The position numbers and the translations under genes are program-made. A stretch of 64,000 nucleotides of DNA from an uncultured Clostridia bacterium (lineage in GTDB: Bacteria > Bacillota_A > Clostridia > TANB77 > CAG-508), in NCBI GenBank assembly GCA_947624725.1, contig CANQLP010000003.1:42356-106355 (forward strand), written 5' to 3'. Positions 19,590 to 29,450 of the stretch are shown here, piece after piece; within the stretch, counting starts at the first letter, position 1; every line of letters begins with the position of its first letter. The notes under the pieces are model-generated. The model was given only the letters and a program-made list of their open reading frames with translations, ran no database searches and was not told where the DNA came from.

Positions 19590-21000
19590 ATGAAGATATG
19601 TAAAAAAATTTGTTGTATTTATATGGTTATTTTAATTATATTTACTATATTTTCTAATGTTTTAGCTGCAGATTCAAAAACTAATCTAATAGTAGTTAAA
19701 AATGCAAGTGAAACAAAATATTTAGATAATGACCAAGGTTATATTTCAAAGACCATAGTAGATTCAAACAAAGATACAGGAGAAGTAACAATTGAATTGA
19801 AATTATTAAATAATAATAATGATACAAATGTTAAAAAATATGGAAAAACAGAAATATGGATTATTGATGAAGAAATTAATGGAGATAAAGTATCAGCTCA
19901 AAAAAAAGAATATACAAAACAATTATGTAAAAAAATACTTTCTGAGAAGGAAAATGTAAAAATTGGAATTATTGGTGCTAAAGGACCAGATTCGCCTTCA
20001 AAAAGAGGCAGTGAAAAAGATGCAGAGTATGTTTCAAATTTAACAGATAATTATACAACGCTTGAAAACAATTGGAATAATATGAATAAAGAAAATGTTA
20101 GTTATGCAACTAATCATCAAGCAGCATTAAGATTAGCAAGCAAAAGTTTTTCAGAAAATGTTAATAAAATTGTAATAACTTTAATAGATGGAGTAACACA
20201 GACTGGTATTGAATTAGATGGAACATCTAGAGGAACAGAAGCATCAGCCAAAAAAAATATTAAAGATAAAGCTTCTGCAGTAAAAGAAGAAATATTAAAA
20301 CTAAAAAATTCAAGTGTAAATTTTCTAGTTTTTAGAGAAAAATATGAAAATTATATTTATAAATATGGTGATACAATTTCAATAGATGCCAACGAATATA
20401 TAGATGAAATGTATGGTACTATTGATTCACCATATAGTGGAAAAATATATATGATAGATGATAGTAATTTACAACAAATAATAACTGAAGTTGTATATGA
20501 AGATATATCAAAAAATATTCAAAATCCATTAAATAAAGTAAAAATAGTTGATTATTTCCCAGAAGATATAACAGAAAACTTTGAATTTTCTTATGTAGGA
20601 AATCCAAGTGTAGGTGAGACTACAGAAAGCATTGATACTGAAAGTAATACAATAGATTGGACTATTGGAACTTTGAAAGGCGATGAAGTTGCTACTTTAA
20701 AATATAAGTTAAAAATTAAAGATATGAAAAATGAAGAATTATTAAATAAAATAATTGCAACAAATGAAAAAGTAGTATTAACTTATGAAGATACTGACAA
20801 CAAAGAATATACTACTACCCTAGATAGTAGTCCTTTAATTAAGTTAGCAGAAGTTATTCAAAATGAAATTATAGATAATACTATGATAGATGGTTCATTA
20901 CCTCAGACTGGTTTTGGTATTGGTCTCCGGTCTAGTTCTATTTATCATCATAACTATTGGTATATTTGCTTATAAGAAATATAAAAAGTATGATATCTAA
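19590..21000 (+). CDS. Cell-wall-anchored LPQTG protein with VWA-like and DUF11-like regions (one CGG site)
   Basis: 469 aa after recoding. Signal peptide (1-26), a von Willebrand A-like region (about 70-290: KTEIWIIDEE, VKIGIIGAKG, NKIVITLIDG), a DUF11/isopeptide-like domain (about 300-420), then LPQTG (about 434-438). The ribosome binding site AGGAGG is 7 bases before ATG. CGG at 20928-20930 follows CTC (fourth base T). In the zero frame the membrane helix is scrambled and the protein stops at 20975. With the C skipped, the text reads GFGIGLGLVLFIIITIG, a good sorting helix, ending in basic YKKYKK. Recoding therefore decides whether the product can be sortase-anchored. Confidence 0.85.
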
Positions 21001-21015
21001 GCTTTAACATATATA

Positions 21016-21042
21016 ACCCGTGTAATTACACGGGTATTTTCT
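21016..21042. terminator. Bidirectional intrinsic terminator
   Basis: Perfect palindromic stem ACCCGTGTAA / TTACACGGGT followed by a T-rich tract, between the LPQTG gene and the convergent SDR gene. Confidence 0.85.
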
Positions 21043-21044
21043 TT

Positions 21045-21990
21045 TTATCCATTATATTCCCCACCATTTATATGTACAACTTGCCCTGTAACATATGAAG
21101 AATCTGGACTTGCTAGATATATAAATAACGGCGCTATTTCATATGGATGACCAGCTCTTCCGCATTGGTGCATCTGAACCAAGTGTTGGTATCTTTTCCG
21201 CTTCCCAACACGCAGGTTGAAGTGGTGTCCAAAACACACCAGGCGAAACTGCATTTACTCTTATATTTTTTGCAGCCAAATTTGTCGCAAGTGCTCTTGT
21301 AAATCCTACTATTGCCCCTTTAGTTGTTACATAATCTATCAATTCTGGCTCTCCTTTAAATGTTGTTATTGATGTAACATTTATTATGCTTGAACCCGGT
21401 AACATATATTTTAATGCTTTTTTTGTTAGATAAAACATTGCATATACATTAGTCTTCATTGTTAAATCAAATTGTTCATCTGTTATATCTAATAAACTCT
21501 TTTGTTGATACTGAACTCCTGCATTATTTACTAAAATATCAATTTTTCCATAATTCTTCATTGTTTCTTCTACAATTTTTTCACAAAAGTTTTTGTCTTT
21601 TATATCTCCTGCAATTAAGAGGCAGGTTCCTCCCATTCTCTCTATAAACTCTTTTGTTTCTTCTGCATCCTTATGTTCGTTATAATATGCAATTACAACA
21701 GTTGCTCCTTCTTTTACAAATCCTACAGCCACAGCTCTACCAATTCCAGAATCTCCTCCTGTAATTATTGCAACTTTATTCATTAATTTTCCGGCAGGTC
21801 TATAATATGGATTATTAAATATTGGTCTTGGCTTCATGAGATATTCCATTCCTGGTTGTTCATCCTGATGTTGTGGTGGAAATTCTAACTTATAATCTTT
21901 ACATATTAAGCCATATCCTTGTTCATTTATGTATTTTAGTCCATAATCATCTTGCCCATTTTTATTTGATGTGTAATATTTATAATTCAT
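21045..21990 (-). CDS. Short-chain dehydrogenase/reductase, YghA/GsiB-neighbour type (one CGG site)
   Basis: 314 aa after recoding. An extended N-terminus (PPQHQDEQPGMEYLMKPRP) is typical of the long stress-related SDRs. NAD(P) site TGGDSGIGRA, NNAG, catalytic Ser in NVTSIT and Y-TTK in DYVTTKG. CGG at 21160-21162 follows ATG and is followed by A. Skipping the C restores APMGRAGHPYEIAPLFIYLAS, the conserved GR.G.P.E motif, and the C-terminal GQVVHINGG. The ribosome binding site AGAGGTGA is close to the ATG. The substrate is unknown. Confidence 0.88.
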
Positions 21991-22040
21991 TTTTTCACCT
22001 CTTATTATTTATATTCTAAATAATAAAAGGTGTGAAAAAA

Positions 22041-22080
22041 AATATTATATATTGTGCATTATTACACAATATATAATATT
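22041..22080. terminator. Perfect 16-bp stem hairpin overlapping the splB stop codon
   Basis: AATATTATATATTGTG at 22041-22056 and its exact complement at 22065-22080 enclose an 8-base loop. The recoded splB stop codon (22062-22064) is in the loop-proximal part. Probably a terminator or transcript-stabilising hairpin; there is no strong U run, so termination is not certain. Confidence 0.5.
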
Positions 22081-23061
22081 TCGTTATTTGGAAAATATTT
22101 TTTTAAATTTTCTCTAAAAAATATTTCTCCGCTCTTTTCTTATTTCTTCTTTATACCAATATTTCCCCTTACCTCTACCTGTCATAATTTCTTTATTATA
22201 TAAATTAATTGCATTTGGAAAGGCTTCTTCATTAATTTTTGTGTGGATATAACTATATGTCATAAATATTATTTCAAAAAATACATCTTTTTTCACTTTT
22301 TCAGAAAGCTCTTGTTCTAATTTTTTTATTAATTCCAAATAAAGTTCTTTCCAGTTGTCTACAAAAATAACTGGAGCAATTAGTATTCCTATTTCATATC
22401 CTGCATCTTTTAATTTATTTATTGCATTTATTCTTCCTTGCAATCTTGATGTGCCAAATTCTACTTTATTAATTATTTCTTCTGGATTAACACTAACCCT
22501 AACTATTACTTTGCCCTTATGGTCTAAATTTAATAAGTCATTTACCATATCAAATTTTGTAGGAAATGTTAATTTTCCTTTTTTTGTATTTTTAAAATTA
22601 TCAATTGTCCAAACTAAATTATTTGTTATCGTATTTTCTAAAATCAAATCGCTATTGCTGCCTATTTCAAATGTTAAATCTTTTTCTGATTTTTTTGCCG
22701 TTTTTATTATTTTCTCTAACATTTCCTCACGATTTACAAATAATCTTAAATATGCACATTTATTATAATTACATACTAAATAACAATACATACAAGACGC
22801 TATACAGCCTGATGATGTATATGGCACAAGGTAATCTGATACCTTATGATTTTCTACAAATTTATGTGTTTTTCTTGTTCCAATTATTAAATTTTGTTTC
22901 ATCATTGCAAATTCTTTATTTTCTTTTTTTCTCATTTCTTCTATTGCATTATGATTTTCTATTTCTATTTTTGGTATATCTTTATATTTTTCTAATAATT
23001 CTTTTCCTAATGTATAATTTTCTATATTTTTTTCAAAATAAATTGCTTTTGGTTTAAACAT
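22062..23061 (-). CDS. splB: Spore photoproduct lyase-type radical SAM protein (one CGG site)
   Basis: 332 aa after recoding. Radical-SAM cluster motif C-IAS-C-MY-C (about residues 89-96) within YTSSGCIASCMYCYL, typical of SplB, which repairs UV spore photoproduct in DNA during germination. In the zero frame CGG at 22129-22131 (after GAG) leads to a stop at 22114. Skipping the C extends the protein by 22 residues: GEIFFRENLKKYFPNNEILY and a final IV, matching the FPxAxIxY-like end of this family. That extension is independent support for the recoding rule. It lies with the YlmH-like gene on the minus strand. Confidence 0.88.
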
Positions 23062-23132
23062 TTTTAATCTCCTTTTTTTATTATTGTCTCCGAATTTTTA
23101 AGTTATATAAGAAGATTTTTATTAAAATATTT

Positions 23133-23909
23133 TTATTTATATTTTTTTATTTGCACAATATTTTTTCCTTTTTTATTATTTCCTATAAATTCATCTACTA
23201 AATATTTTCCATATCCTCTAATTGCTAAAATATCTTTTTCATTTATTATTTTTGAATTCTTTTTTTCCACCTTTGAATTTAAAAAGATTTTTTCTTGCAA
23301 AAATAATTCATCAACTTTATTTCTTGAAAGTTTAATTATTTCTGAAATCACATTATCAAGTCGCATAGAAGATACTGAAATTTTTATTTCTTCATATTCT
23401 TGTTTTTTTAATTTTACATTATTATAATTAATAATTTCGATTTCTGCTTTATTAAAACGGGAAAATTCTTTTAAAATATTTTTTATATATTCTGCATTTT
23501 CATTTAAAACAAAAATATATGCTGAATCTGGATGAACTATTATATCTCCTATTCTATTTCTATTTAACCCTGCTTTCATTACAATTCCTAAATAATCTCT
23601 ATGATTATATTCTCCAACTTGTTCTTTTGGTAATTTAATTTCTATAGCCTTAATAATTTCTTTTAAATTATTTTCTATTATTTGTAAATCTAATTTATCT
23701 GGATATATTATTAAGATTTGTCCATCAGCTTCATCATATCCACCAAAGAATAAATAATTTTTTATTTTTTGTCTATTTAATTCTTTTTGAATTATTTCTC
23801 TTTGATACATACTCAAAAATTCTGTATTTACAATTTTATTACGCGTTTTGCATAATTTTATTTTATCCATTAATTTAGCAATAATTAATTTATCTTCTAT
23901 ATTTTCCAT
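23133..23909 (-). CDS. YlmH-like S4-domain RNA-binding protein
   Basis: 258 aa. The N-terminal two thirds match the YlmH fold (YLFFGGYDEADGQ, HRDYLGIVMKAG, GDIIVH). The C-terminal S4 domain is about residues 175-240 (SSMRLDNVISEIIKLSR). YlmH binds RNA/ribosomes and participates in ribosome quality control in Bacillus (established for the family). Here it stands outside the usual division-gene cluster. No in-phase CGG. A ribosome-acting factor is of interest given the recoding phenomenon, but nothing links them directly. Confidence 0.85.
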   Translation of the reverse strand: MENIEDKLIIAKLMDKIKLCKTRNKIVNTEFLSMYQREIIQKELNRQKIKNYLFFGGYDEADGQILIIYPDKLDLQIIENNLKEIIKAIEIKLPKEQVGEYNHRDYLGIVMKAGLNRNRIGDIIVHPDSAYIFVLNENAEYIKNILKEFSRFNKAEIEIINYNNVKLKKQEYEEIKISVSSMRLDNVISEIIKLSRNKVDELFLQEKIFLNSKVEKKNSKIINEKDILAIRGYGKYLVDEFIGNNKKGKNIVQIKKYK

Positions 23910-24005
23910 TAATAACTCCTTAATAATTTTATATATTTATTTTACAATGTATTTGAAATAAATGCAAAGAATTTCATAATTTTTATGTGAATTTCTGCAA
24001 AATTA

Positions 24006-24034
24006 TTGACATTTGTTTGATTTTGTGCTATTAT
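24006..24034 (+). promoter_or_regulatory. Promoter of tRNA-Arg
   Basis: Perfect TTGACA at 24006-24011, a 17-bp spacer, and TATTAT at 24029-24034, 15 bp upstream of the mature tRNA 5' end. Confidence 0.65.
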
Positions 24035-24049
24035 AATTTAGTGTTGTTT

Positions 24050-24126
24050 GGGTCAGTAGCTCAGCTGGATAGAGCACGGGCCTTCTAAGCCCGGGGTCGG
24101 GGGTTCGAGACCCTCCTGGCTCACCA
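24050..24126 (+). tRNA. tRNA-Arg (anticodon UCU), CCA encoded
   Basis: Full cloverleaf: acceptor GGGTCAG / CTGGCTC, D arm GCTC...GAGC, anticodon stem CGGGC / GCCCG with a standard 7-base loop CTTCTAA (anticodon TCT, reads AGA/AGG), 5-base variable loop, T arm with TTCGA, encoded CCA. It serves the dominant arginine codon AGA and does not read CGG. Confidence 0.95.
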
Positions 24127-24145
24127 AAATAGCATATAAATTAAA

Positions 24146-24178
24146 AACATTATCAGTTATTTAAACTGGTAATGTTTT
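24146..24178 (+). terminator. Intrinsic terminator after tRNA-Arg
   Basis: Stem AACATTATCAGTT / AACTGGTAATGTT followed by TTTT, directly behind the tRNA gene. Confidence 0.75.
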
Positions 24179-24193
24179 TTAGATACAGAATTA

Positions 24194-24730
24194 TTAAATC
24201 TTATTAATTTCTGATACTGGTTCGTTTAATAATTCTGCTATAAATTTATCTAATAATTTATATTCCTTAACATCAAACTCTTTCTTTGTTGATAATATAT
24301 TAAATATATTATCCTTTTCACAACTTCTATAATTCGTTAAATATAAACCATTTTTTTCATAAAATTTTAATCTTTGTTCTCTTATATTATAATCAATGGC
24401 ATTTTCATTAATTTTATCTATATTCAAATAAATATTTTTATCACTATATTTATCTAAATACCATCTTAATAAATAACTTCCATTTCCACAAGAACGCTTT
24501 TTATTATTTATAGCTAAATATAAAATAAATATCATATCTTTATATTTTATCGAGTATATAAAACCATCTACTGTTTTACAATTAATTAAACAATATAATT
24601 CTGCACTGTTTTTCTTAGTATATGATATTAATTTATTTAAAGAAGAATATCTCTCTTCCTTAGGAAATGAGGTTTTATAAATTTCATTTACTTGCCTATA
24701 ATATTTATTATTAAATTTTACTATTTTCAC
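24194..24730 (-). CDS. GNAT-family N-acetyltransferase-like protein
   Basis: 178 aa. The acetyl-CoA-binding segment is AINNKKRSCGNGSYLLRWYL (about residues 73-92: R/Q-x-x-G-x-G/S pattern), followed by ENAIDYNIREQRLKFYEKNG, the usual motif B with a late FYEKNGL. Substrate unknown. Single gene, convergent with the tRNA terminator. Confidence 0.75.
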   Translation of the reverse strand: MKIVKFNNKYYRQVNEIYKTSFPKEERYSSLNKLISYTKKNSAELYCLINCKTVDGFIYSIKYKDMIFILYLAINNKKRSCGNGSYLLRWYLDKYSDKNIYLNIDKINENAIDYNIREQRLKFYEKNGLYLTNYRSCEKDNIFNILSTKKEFDVKEYKLLDKFIAELLNEPVSEINKI

Positions 24731-24879
24731 TATTCTACCTTCCTATAATTCGCATAGCCAAATAATATCATATATTTAATTAATATACAAGCTTTCAATA
24801 TTTTAATTTCTAATCGACAATCATTTCTTTTTTATGTTATAATATAATAAAAATTAGATTGTAAAGGATATATATATAT

Positions 24880-25686
24880 ATGAATAAGAAAATATACAAA
24901 ATAATAATTATATTAATGATTATATTAGCAATTATTATTGGAACAATGTATTTAATTGATTTAAGTAAAATGAAAAAAGGAGAGCCAGTTGTATTTAGCA
25001 CTTGGGGTGCAAAATATGCTCCTATTGAACATCGTGTGGTAAATGAAGATAATACTAAAGATTATCAAAAATATTCTAAAACAATAGAAAACACTAAAAT
25101 AGAATTAAATATTCCAAATGAGTGGAAATATGAAGAAGTAGCAAAAGATGAAGAAAATGACTTTTATAAATATGCTTTAAAACTATACAAAAATAACGAA
25201 GAACAATATGCAATGTTATATTTTTATAATAATAAATTTGGTGTTTGTGGTACAGGAAGAACATCAGAAGATATTATTTTAAATAGTGGAAATGAAGCTA
25301 CTATTGGATATTATGATGGAAATAAAAATTGGGAGGATATTTCATTTTACAAAACAAATGAATACATAGCTGTTTTGAATTATGGTTTAGTAGATAATGA
25401 TGCAAAGGAAGTAATAGAATTTATAAAGACTATAAATATTACTAATGAACAAAATGAATTTTCATTTTGTGGAACAATAATTCAAGTAGAAGAAAATTTA
25501 TTTTTTGTAGAACCTGATAAAAATGAAGAAATCAGAAAATCAGCAGATAAAATAATGGTAGGAAAATTGCAACTTGATACTAATGTTAAATTTGAAATTG
25601 GTGAAAGAGTTAAGATAACTTATGATGGATATGTAATGGAAACATATCCTGCTCAAATTAAAGCTATACGATATGAAGCTATTTAG
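24880..25686 (+). CDS. Membrane-anchored extracytoplasmic protein with DUF3221-like C-terminus
   Basis: 268 aa. An N-terminal transmembrane segment (residues 6-25) is followed by an extracytoplasmic mixed domain (about 60-190). The C-terminal beta domain (about 193-268: FCGTIIQVEENLFFVEP ... IGERVKITYDGYV) resembles DUF3221-type small beta-barrels. It is not a lipoprotein, since no lipobox is seen. Function unknown. AAAGGA lies about ten bases upstream of the ATG. Confidence 0.6.
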   Translation: MNKKIYKIIIILMIILAIIIGTMYLIDLSKMKKGEPVVFSTWGAKYAPIEHRVVNEDNTKDYQKYSKTIENTKIELNIPNEWKYEEVAKDEENDFYKYALKLYKNNEEQYAMLYFYNNKFGVCGTGRTSEDIILNSGNEATIGYYDGNKNWEDISFYKTNEYIAVLNYGLVDNDAKEVIEFIKTINITNEQNEFSFCGTIIQVEENLFFVEPDKNEEIRKSADKIMVGKLQLDTNVKFEIGERVKITYDGYVMETYPAQIKAIRYEAI

Positions 25687-25708
25687 TATAATAAATAGCT
25701 TCATATTT

Positions 25709-26818
25709 TTAATTTATAAAATCATCTATTTTATCAAAGTACTTATCTAAGCAATTTATTTTAAATAAATTCTTTTCCAAAATAATTCTTCTTAAAGTAT
25801 CTATAAGAACGCAAACAACAAATATTCCAAGACTTGATAGTAAAATATACCCTATTAATTTTAAAGTATTAACATTATAGTAATTTTGTATTTTTAATAT
25901 AGATTTAAATAAATATGTTCTTAAATGTGTATTTATATGTATTAAATAAACACCAAATGTAGCTTTTGATATAAATGGTATAATTTTATTATCAGGAATT
26001 TTTAAATTTTTAAAAAACATAAATATCACCATTGATAGTGCTAACATAGGCAAACAATTCATTTTATTAAAATAAGTAAAAGATTCATATTCTTCTCCTA
26101 ATTTGAGAGGAACTGCTGCTATTACAGAAATAGCAAATATAATTAAAAAAATTGCTATTATTGAAATTAATAATTTTTTATTATTATCGTAGTTTATTTT
26201 ATATTTTTGTATATATGCAGCTATTATATATAAAACTACAAACCATATTAAATTGCTACTAATAAATGGAGCTCCTATTAGTATTGTTGGAATAATAGAT
26301 ACTAATATTATAAGTAAATACATTAATTTTTTATGTTCTTTTCTGCTGATAGTGTTCAATAATTTATTTATAAAAGGTGAAATTAAATATAAGCCTATAT
26401 AAGTTGTTGCAAACCAATACATATTATATGAAATAGGAAATATTACTCTTATAAATTCTTTAATACTAAAAGTAGTAACTTTTAGGCAGATACATACTAC
26501 ATACAATATAACTGAATAAAAAAATACTTCTGCAATTAATCGTAATAATTTCTTAAATTTAAATTTTGAATTTATTAAAAAATACCCACTTATTAAAACA
26601 AATAAATTAACTCCGAGATTTCCAAATATATTTAAGAAACATCCAACTACTTTATTTGGAATATTGTCATTTATATTTATTACTCCTCCCCAATCAGAAA
26701 AATGATACATAACAATTAAAAACATACTTATAATTCTTAGTAACTCAAAGTTTAATTCTCGTTTCTTTTCACTTTCTTTTTTATTAACTACTAATAAGGC
26801 CATATCATTTGCTACCAT
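25709..26818 (-). CDS. Acyltransferase 3 family membrane protein (OafA/WecH-like)
   Basis: 369 aa with about ten hydrophobic helices. The N-terminal motif RELNFELLRIISMFLIVMYH carries the family histidine, and the R/E-rich LRxxA-type helix is conserved. Members O-acetylate or succinylate cell-surface glycans. The start at 26818 has GGGGAG seven bases upstream. Its neighbour is the bile salt hydrolase gene 30 bp upstream, probably the same transcript. Confidence 0.85.
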   Translation of the reverse strand: MVANDMALLVVNKKESEKKRELNFELLRIISMFLIVMYHFSDWGGVININDNIPNKVVGCFLNIFGNLGVNLFVLISGYFLINSKFKFKKLLRLIAEVFFYSVILYVVCICLKVTTFSIKEFIRVIFPISYNMYWFATTYIGLYLISPFINKLLNTISRKEHKKLMYLLIILVSIIPTILIGAPFISSNLIWFVVLYIIAAYIQKYKINYDNNKKLLISIIAIFLIIFAISVIAAVPLKLGEEYESFTYFNKMNCLPMLALSMVIFMFFKNLKIPDNKIIPFISKATFGVYLIHINTHLRTYLFKSILKIQNYYNVNTLKLIGYILLSSLGIFVVCVLIDTLRRIILEKNLFKINCLDKYFDKIDDFIN

Positions 26819-26847
26819 AAGAATTCTCCCCTACATTATTAAATAAA

Positions 26848-27822
26848 TTAATTCTGCAAATTAATTTGTTGCTCTTTTATTAAATTATAATTTATTAATT
26901 CTTTTCCATCTAAATTTTCATTATACATATTTATAGCTGTAATTTGACTATTTTCATAAGTTGTATAATAATATATTCCCTTATCCATATTACAACAAGA
27001 ACTATAGATAGTTATTTCAAACTTATCTTCTCCCATATGCACACAACCTCTTTGTTGATATACTGACTCTAAAATATGGAAAAATTGACTAATACTTTCA
27101 GATTCCGAACTACCTGAAATTGAATTCATTTTGGTAAATGTTGCTTTTACAAACCTAGAAGCAGATGATAAATCTCCAGGTAAACCTAAAGCTCCCATTC
27201 CACGACTATATATATCTAAATTTAATTTTTTTGAAAAATTATTTTTAGGTGGCTCAATAGATAAATTCATATAATTATTTAAATTAAACATATGAATATC
27301 AAAAGTTGGATTATTAGTAAGAACTCCCACCTCGTTATCATATATCTTTAGCCCATCTTTTACACTTTCTACAGTTATTGAAGCTTCTTTATCAGAAATA
27401 ATCCAATGTAATGGAGAAGCTGGTAATTGTTCACTAAAATTAATTTTTGCTATATTTATTTTACTTAATAATTTTCTTACTTCATCAAGATTTGCACATT
27501 GCGATAACACCCATGGAATAAATTCAAATGGAGCAATATTGTCTTTATCAGCTTTTTCTTCTTTATAATCAGCATTTGTTGGAAAATTCAAGCCAGCCAT
27601 ACCTAATCCTTTTTCATTAATAGCATCATAATAAAGTGGATAATTATCTGAAACATATGCCATACCAATAATAGCATAATGTTTATTAATATCCTCTACT
27701 TTTCTAAATTTGAATGGATAATTACGAGGCGTTATTGTAACAGTTTCTTTATATGAAAACTCTAAATCCAGATTTCTTCCAAAATAATGGTCCTTCGTAT
27801 TATAAGTTATTGCAGTACACAT
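26848..27822 (-). CDS. Choloylglycine hydrolase family protein (bile salt hydrolase-like)
   Basis: 324 aa Ntn-hydrolase. The nucleophile Cys2 follows the initiator Met (MCTAITY). Other catalytic residues are visible: Arg/Asp in FGRNLDLE, Asn in GLGMAGLNFPTNADY, Asn in LTNNPTFD and Arg in SASRFVKATF. The GLNFP context favours bile salt hydrolase over penicillin V acylase. It deconjugates glycine- or taurine-conjugated bile acids, pointing to a gut habitat. Cytosolic; no signal peptide. Confidence 0.9.
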   Translation of the reverse strand: MCTAITYNTKDHYFGRNLDLEFSYKETVTITPRNYPFKFRKVEDINKHYAIIGMAYVSDNYPLYYDAINEKGLGMAGLNFPTNADYKEEKADKDNIAPFEFIPWVLSQCANLDEVRKLLSKINIAKINFSEQLPASPLHWIISDKEASITVESVKDGLKIYDNEVGVLTNNPTFDIHMFNLNNYMNLSIEPPKNNFSKKLNLDIYSRGMGALGLPGDLSSASRFVKATFTKMNSISGSSESESISQFFHILESVYQQRGCVHMGEDKFEITIYSSCCNMDKGIYYYTTYENSQITAINMYNENLDGKELINYNLIKEQQINLQN

Positions 27823-28005
27823 ATTTTACTTACCTACCTTTCGTATAAATAATTTACTTAAGTATATGATGCATTATATCATATACTTAAAAATTATTCC
27901 ATCTTTCTTCCACTAATTCATAAGCATTTACTTTATTCATTTTTATACAATACTTCATTAATGTATTTATTGCATATTTTTGTATGACAACAATATAATT
28001 TTAGT

Positions 28006-28584
28006 ATGTTAAACATATTATGGCCTGTTTTAATTATAATTTCATTTATTTATGCTGTGTTTTCTGGGCATTTAGCTGATTTAAATAATAGTATTTTTGA
28101 ATCTGCTTCATCTGCTGTAGAATTGACAATTACATTTTTTGGCACTATTACTTTATGGTGTGGAATTATGCAAATTGCAAAAGATTCATCATTGTCCCAA
28201 AAACTTGCTAATCTTATTCGTCCTTTACTAAAATTTTTATTCCCTGATGTAAAACAAGAAGATCCTGCTCATGAGGAAATCTCTTTAAATATAATCGCAA
28301 ATATTTTAGGACTTGGCAACGCTGCAACACCTCTTGGTCTTAAAGCAATGGAATCTTTGCAAAAAAGTAATAAAAAGAAAGACACTTTAAGCAATTCTAT
28401 GTTAATGCTTGTTCTATTAAATACTGCTTCTTTACAGCTTATTCCGACTACAGTTATATCAATTAGAAGTTCTTTAAATTCTAATAACCCTACTAGTATT
28501 ATTTTACCGGTCTGGATTGCAACATTTTCTGCTGCATTTATCGCAATAATTGTTGCAAAATTTTTAATCAAACTTGGAAAATAG
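28006..28584 (+). CDS. spmA: Spore maturation protein SpmA
   Basis: 192 aa membrane protein of the nucleoside-transporter-like Gate fold with GLGNAATPLGLKAM (about residues 104-117), diagnostic for SpmA. SpmA and SpmB act together in spore core dehydration and heat resistance. spmB follows 13 bp downstream. Confidence 0.92.
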   Translation: MLNILWPVLIIISFIYAVFSGHLADLNNSIFESASSAVELTITFFGTITLWCGIMQIAKDSSLSQKLANLIRPLLKFLFPDVKQEDPAHEEISLNIIANILGLGNAATPLGLKAMESLQKSNKKKDTLSNSMLMLVLLNTASLQLIPTTVISIRSSLNSNNPTSIILPVWIATFSAAFIAIIVAKFLIKLGK

Positions 28585-28597
28585 GATGTGATACATT

Positions 28598-29139
28598 ATG
28601 AATTTTGTAAATTATATATCAATAATTGCTGTTCCTTTTACTATATTTTTTATAATTGCTTACGGATACTCGGAAAAGATAAAAGTTTTTGATAGTTTTT
28701 TAAGTGGAGCAAAAGAACGGTATACAAACTGTTATTAGCATATTTCCAACACTTATCGGCTTATTCTTACTAATTTCTGCTCTTAGAACTTCTGGAATTT
28801 TAGAACTTCTACAACAATTTCTTTCACCTTTTCTCAAATTACTAAAAATTCCTGCAGAAGTATTTCCTTTAATGTTAATACGCCCTATATCAGGCAGTGC
28901 GTCTACTGCTGTTGCTTTAAATATCATGCAAAATTATGGAGTAGATAGCTTAATTCGGAAATATTGCATCTACCATTATGGGTTCTACTGAAACAACTTT
29001 ATATACAATAGCAATATATGTAGGTGCTGTAAAAGTAAAGAAAATTCGCTTCGTTCTAATAGCTGCACTCATTGCAGATGTGGTTGGAATGATTGTGTCT
29101 GTCGAATTTTGTCGAATTTTGTCGAACGGTTTTTGTTGA
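28598..29139 (+). CDS. spmB: Spore maturation protein SpmB (two CGG sites)
   Basis: 179 aa after recoding, the normal SpmB length. Starts at ATG 28598, with AGGATG 8 bases upstream. CGG at 28718-28720 after GAA (fourth base T) restores SGAKEGIQTVISIFP. CGG at 28956-28958 after ATT (fourth base A) restores SLIGNIASTIMGSTETT, the conserved C-terminal half of the Gate domain (IRPISGSAS and GSTETTLY). The last codons contain a three-fold GTCGAATTTT-like repeat and the stop overlaps a downstream TTGACA promoter element. Confidence 0.92.
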
Positions 29140-29164
29140 CATTTCGTACTTTATGTTATATTAT
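29136..29164 (+). promoter_or_regulatory. Promoter overlapping the spmB stop
   Basis: TTGACA at 29136-29141, a 17-bp spacer, TATTAT at 29159-29164. It would drive a transcript of about 280 nt ending at the terminator at 29418-29449, which contains no substantial ORF. Confidence 0.5.
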
Positions 29165-29171
29165 AAATACA

Positions 29172-29450
29172 GTTAATTTATTATTCAATATTTTTTATTA
29201 TTAATAGGTATTCACCTAAATCATTTCCAAATTATTAAATATTGTAAATAACAGAATATTCGTATTTATATTTTTGTAATATAAATATTTTCAATTATGA
29301 CTTTAATCTTGTAGAGGATTAAAATATTTTATATCTTCTTTCGTAGCCCCCAAAATTATTATCTATTAGCGAAAGAGTTCCTCTACAGTCTCCAAACGGA
29401 GTTATATATCTAACTTTACAGGAGCCTAAAAAAGACTCCTGTATCTTTTT
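29172..29450 (+). ncRNA. Candidate structured non-coding RNA upstream of the AbrB-like gene
   Basis: This 417-bp gene-free stretch has its own promoter, an AT-rich 5' half and a structured 3' half. Nested stems GTAGAGGA (29311-29318) / TCCTCTAC (29379-29386) and TCTTTCG / CGAAAGA (29337-29343 / 29370-29376) enclose a 26-base loop. A short hairpin CTCC-AAAC-GGAG (29390-29401) follows, then a strong terminator. It could be a small RNA or a regulatory leader; I cannot match it to a named class. Confidence 0.4.
29418..29450 (+). terminator. Strong intrinsic terminator
   Basis: Stem ACAGGAG / CTCCTGT with a purine-rich loop, then a run of eight or nine T residues interrupted once. Confidence 0.8.

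Noticed and set aside
24050..24126. tRNA-Arg as possible CGG decoder
   Set aside because: Its anticodon is UCU in a normal 7-base loop; it reads AGA/AGG only.
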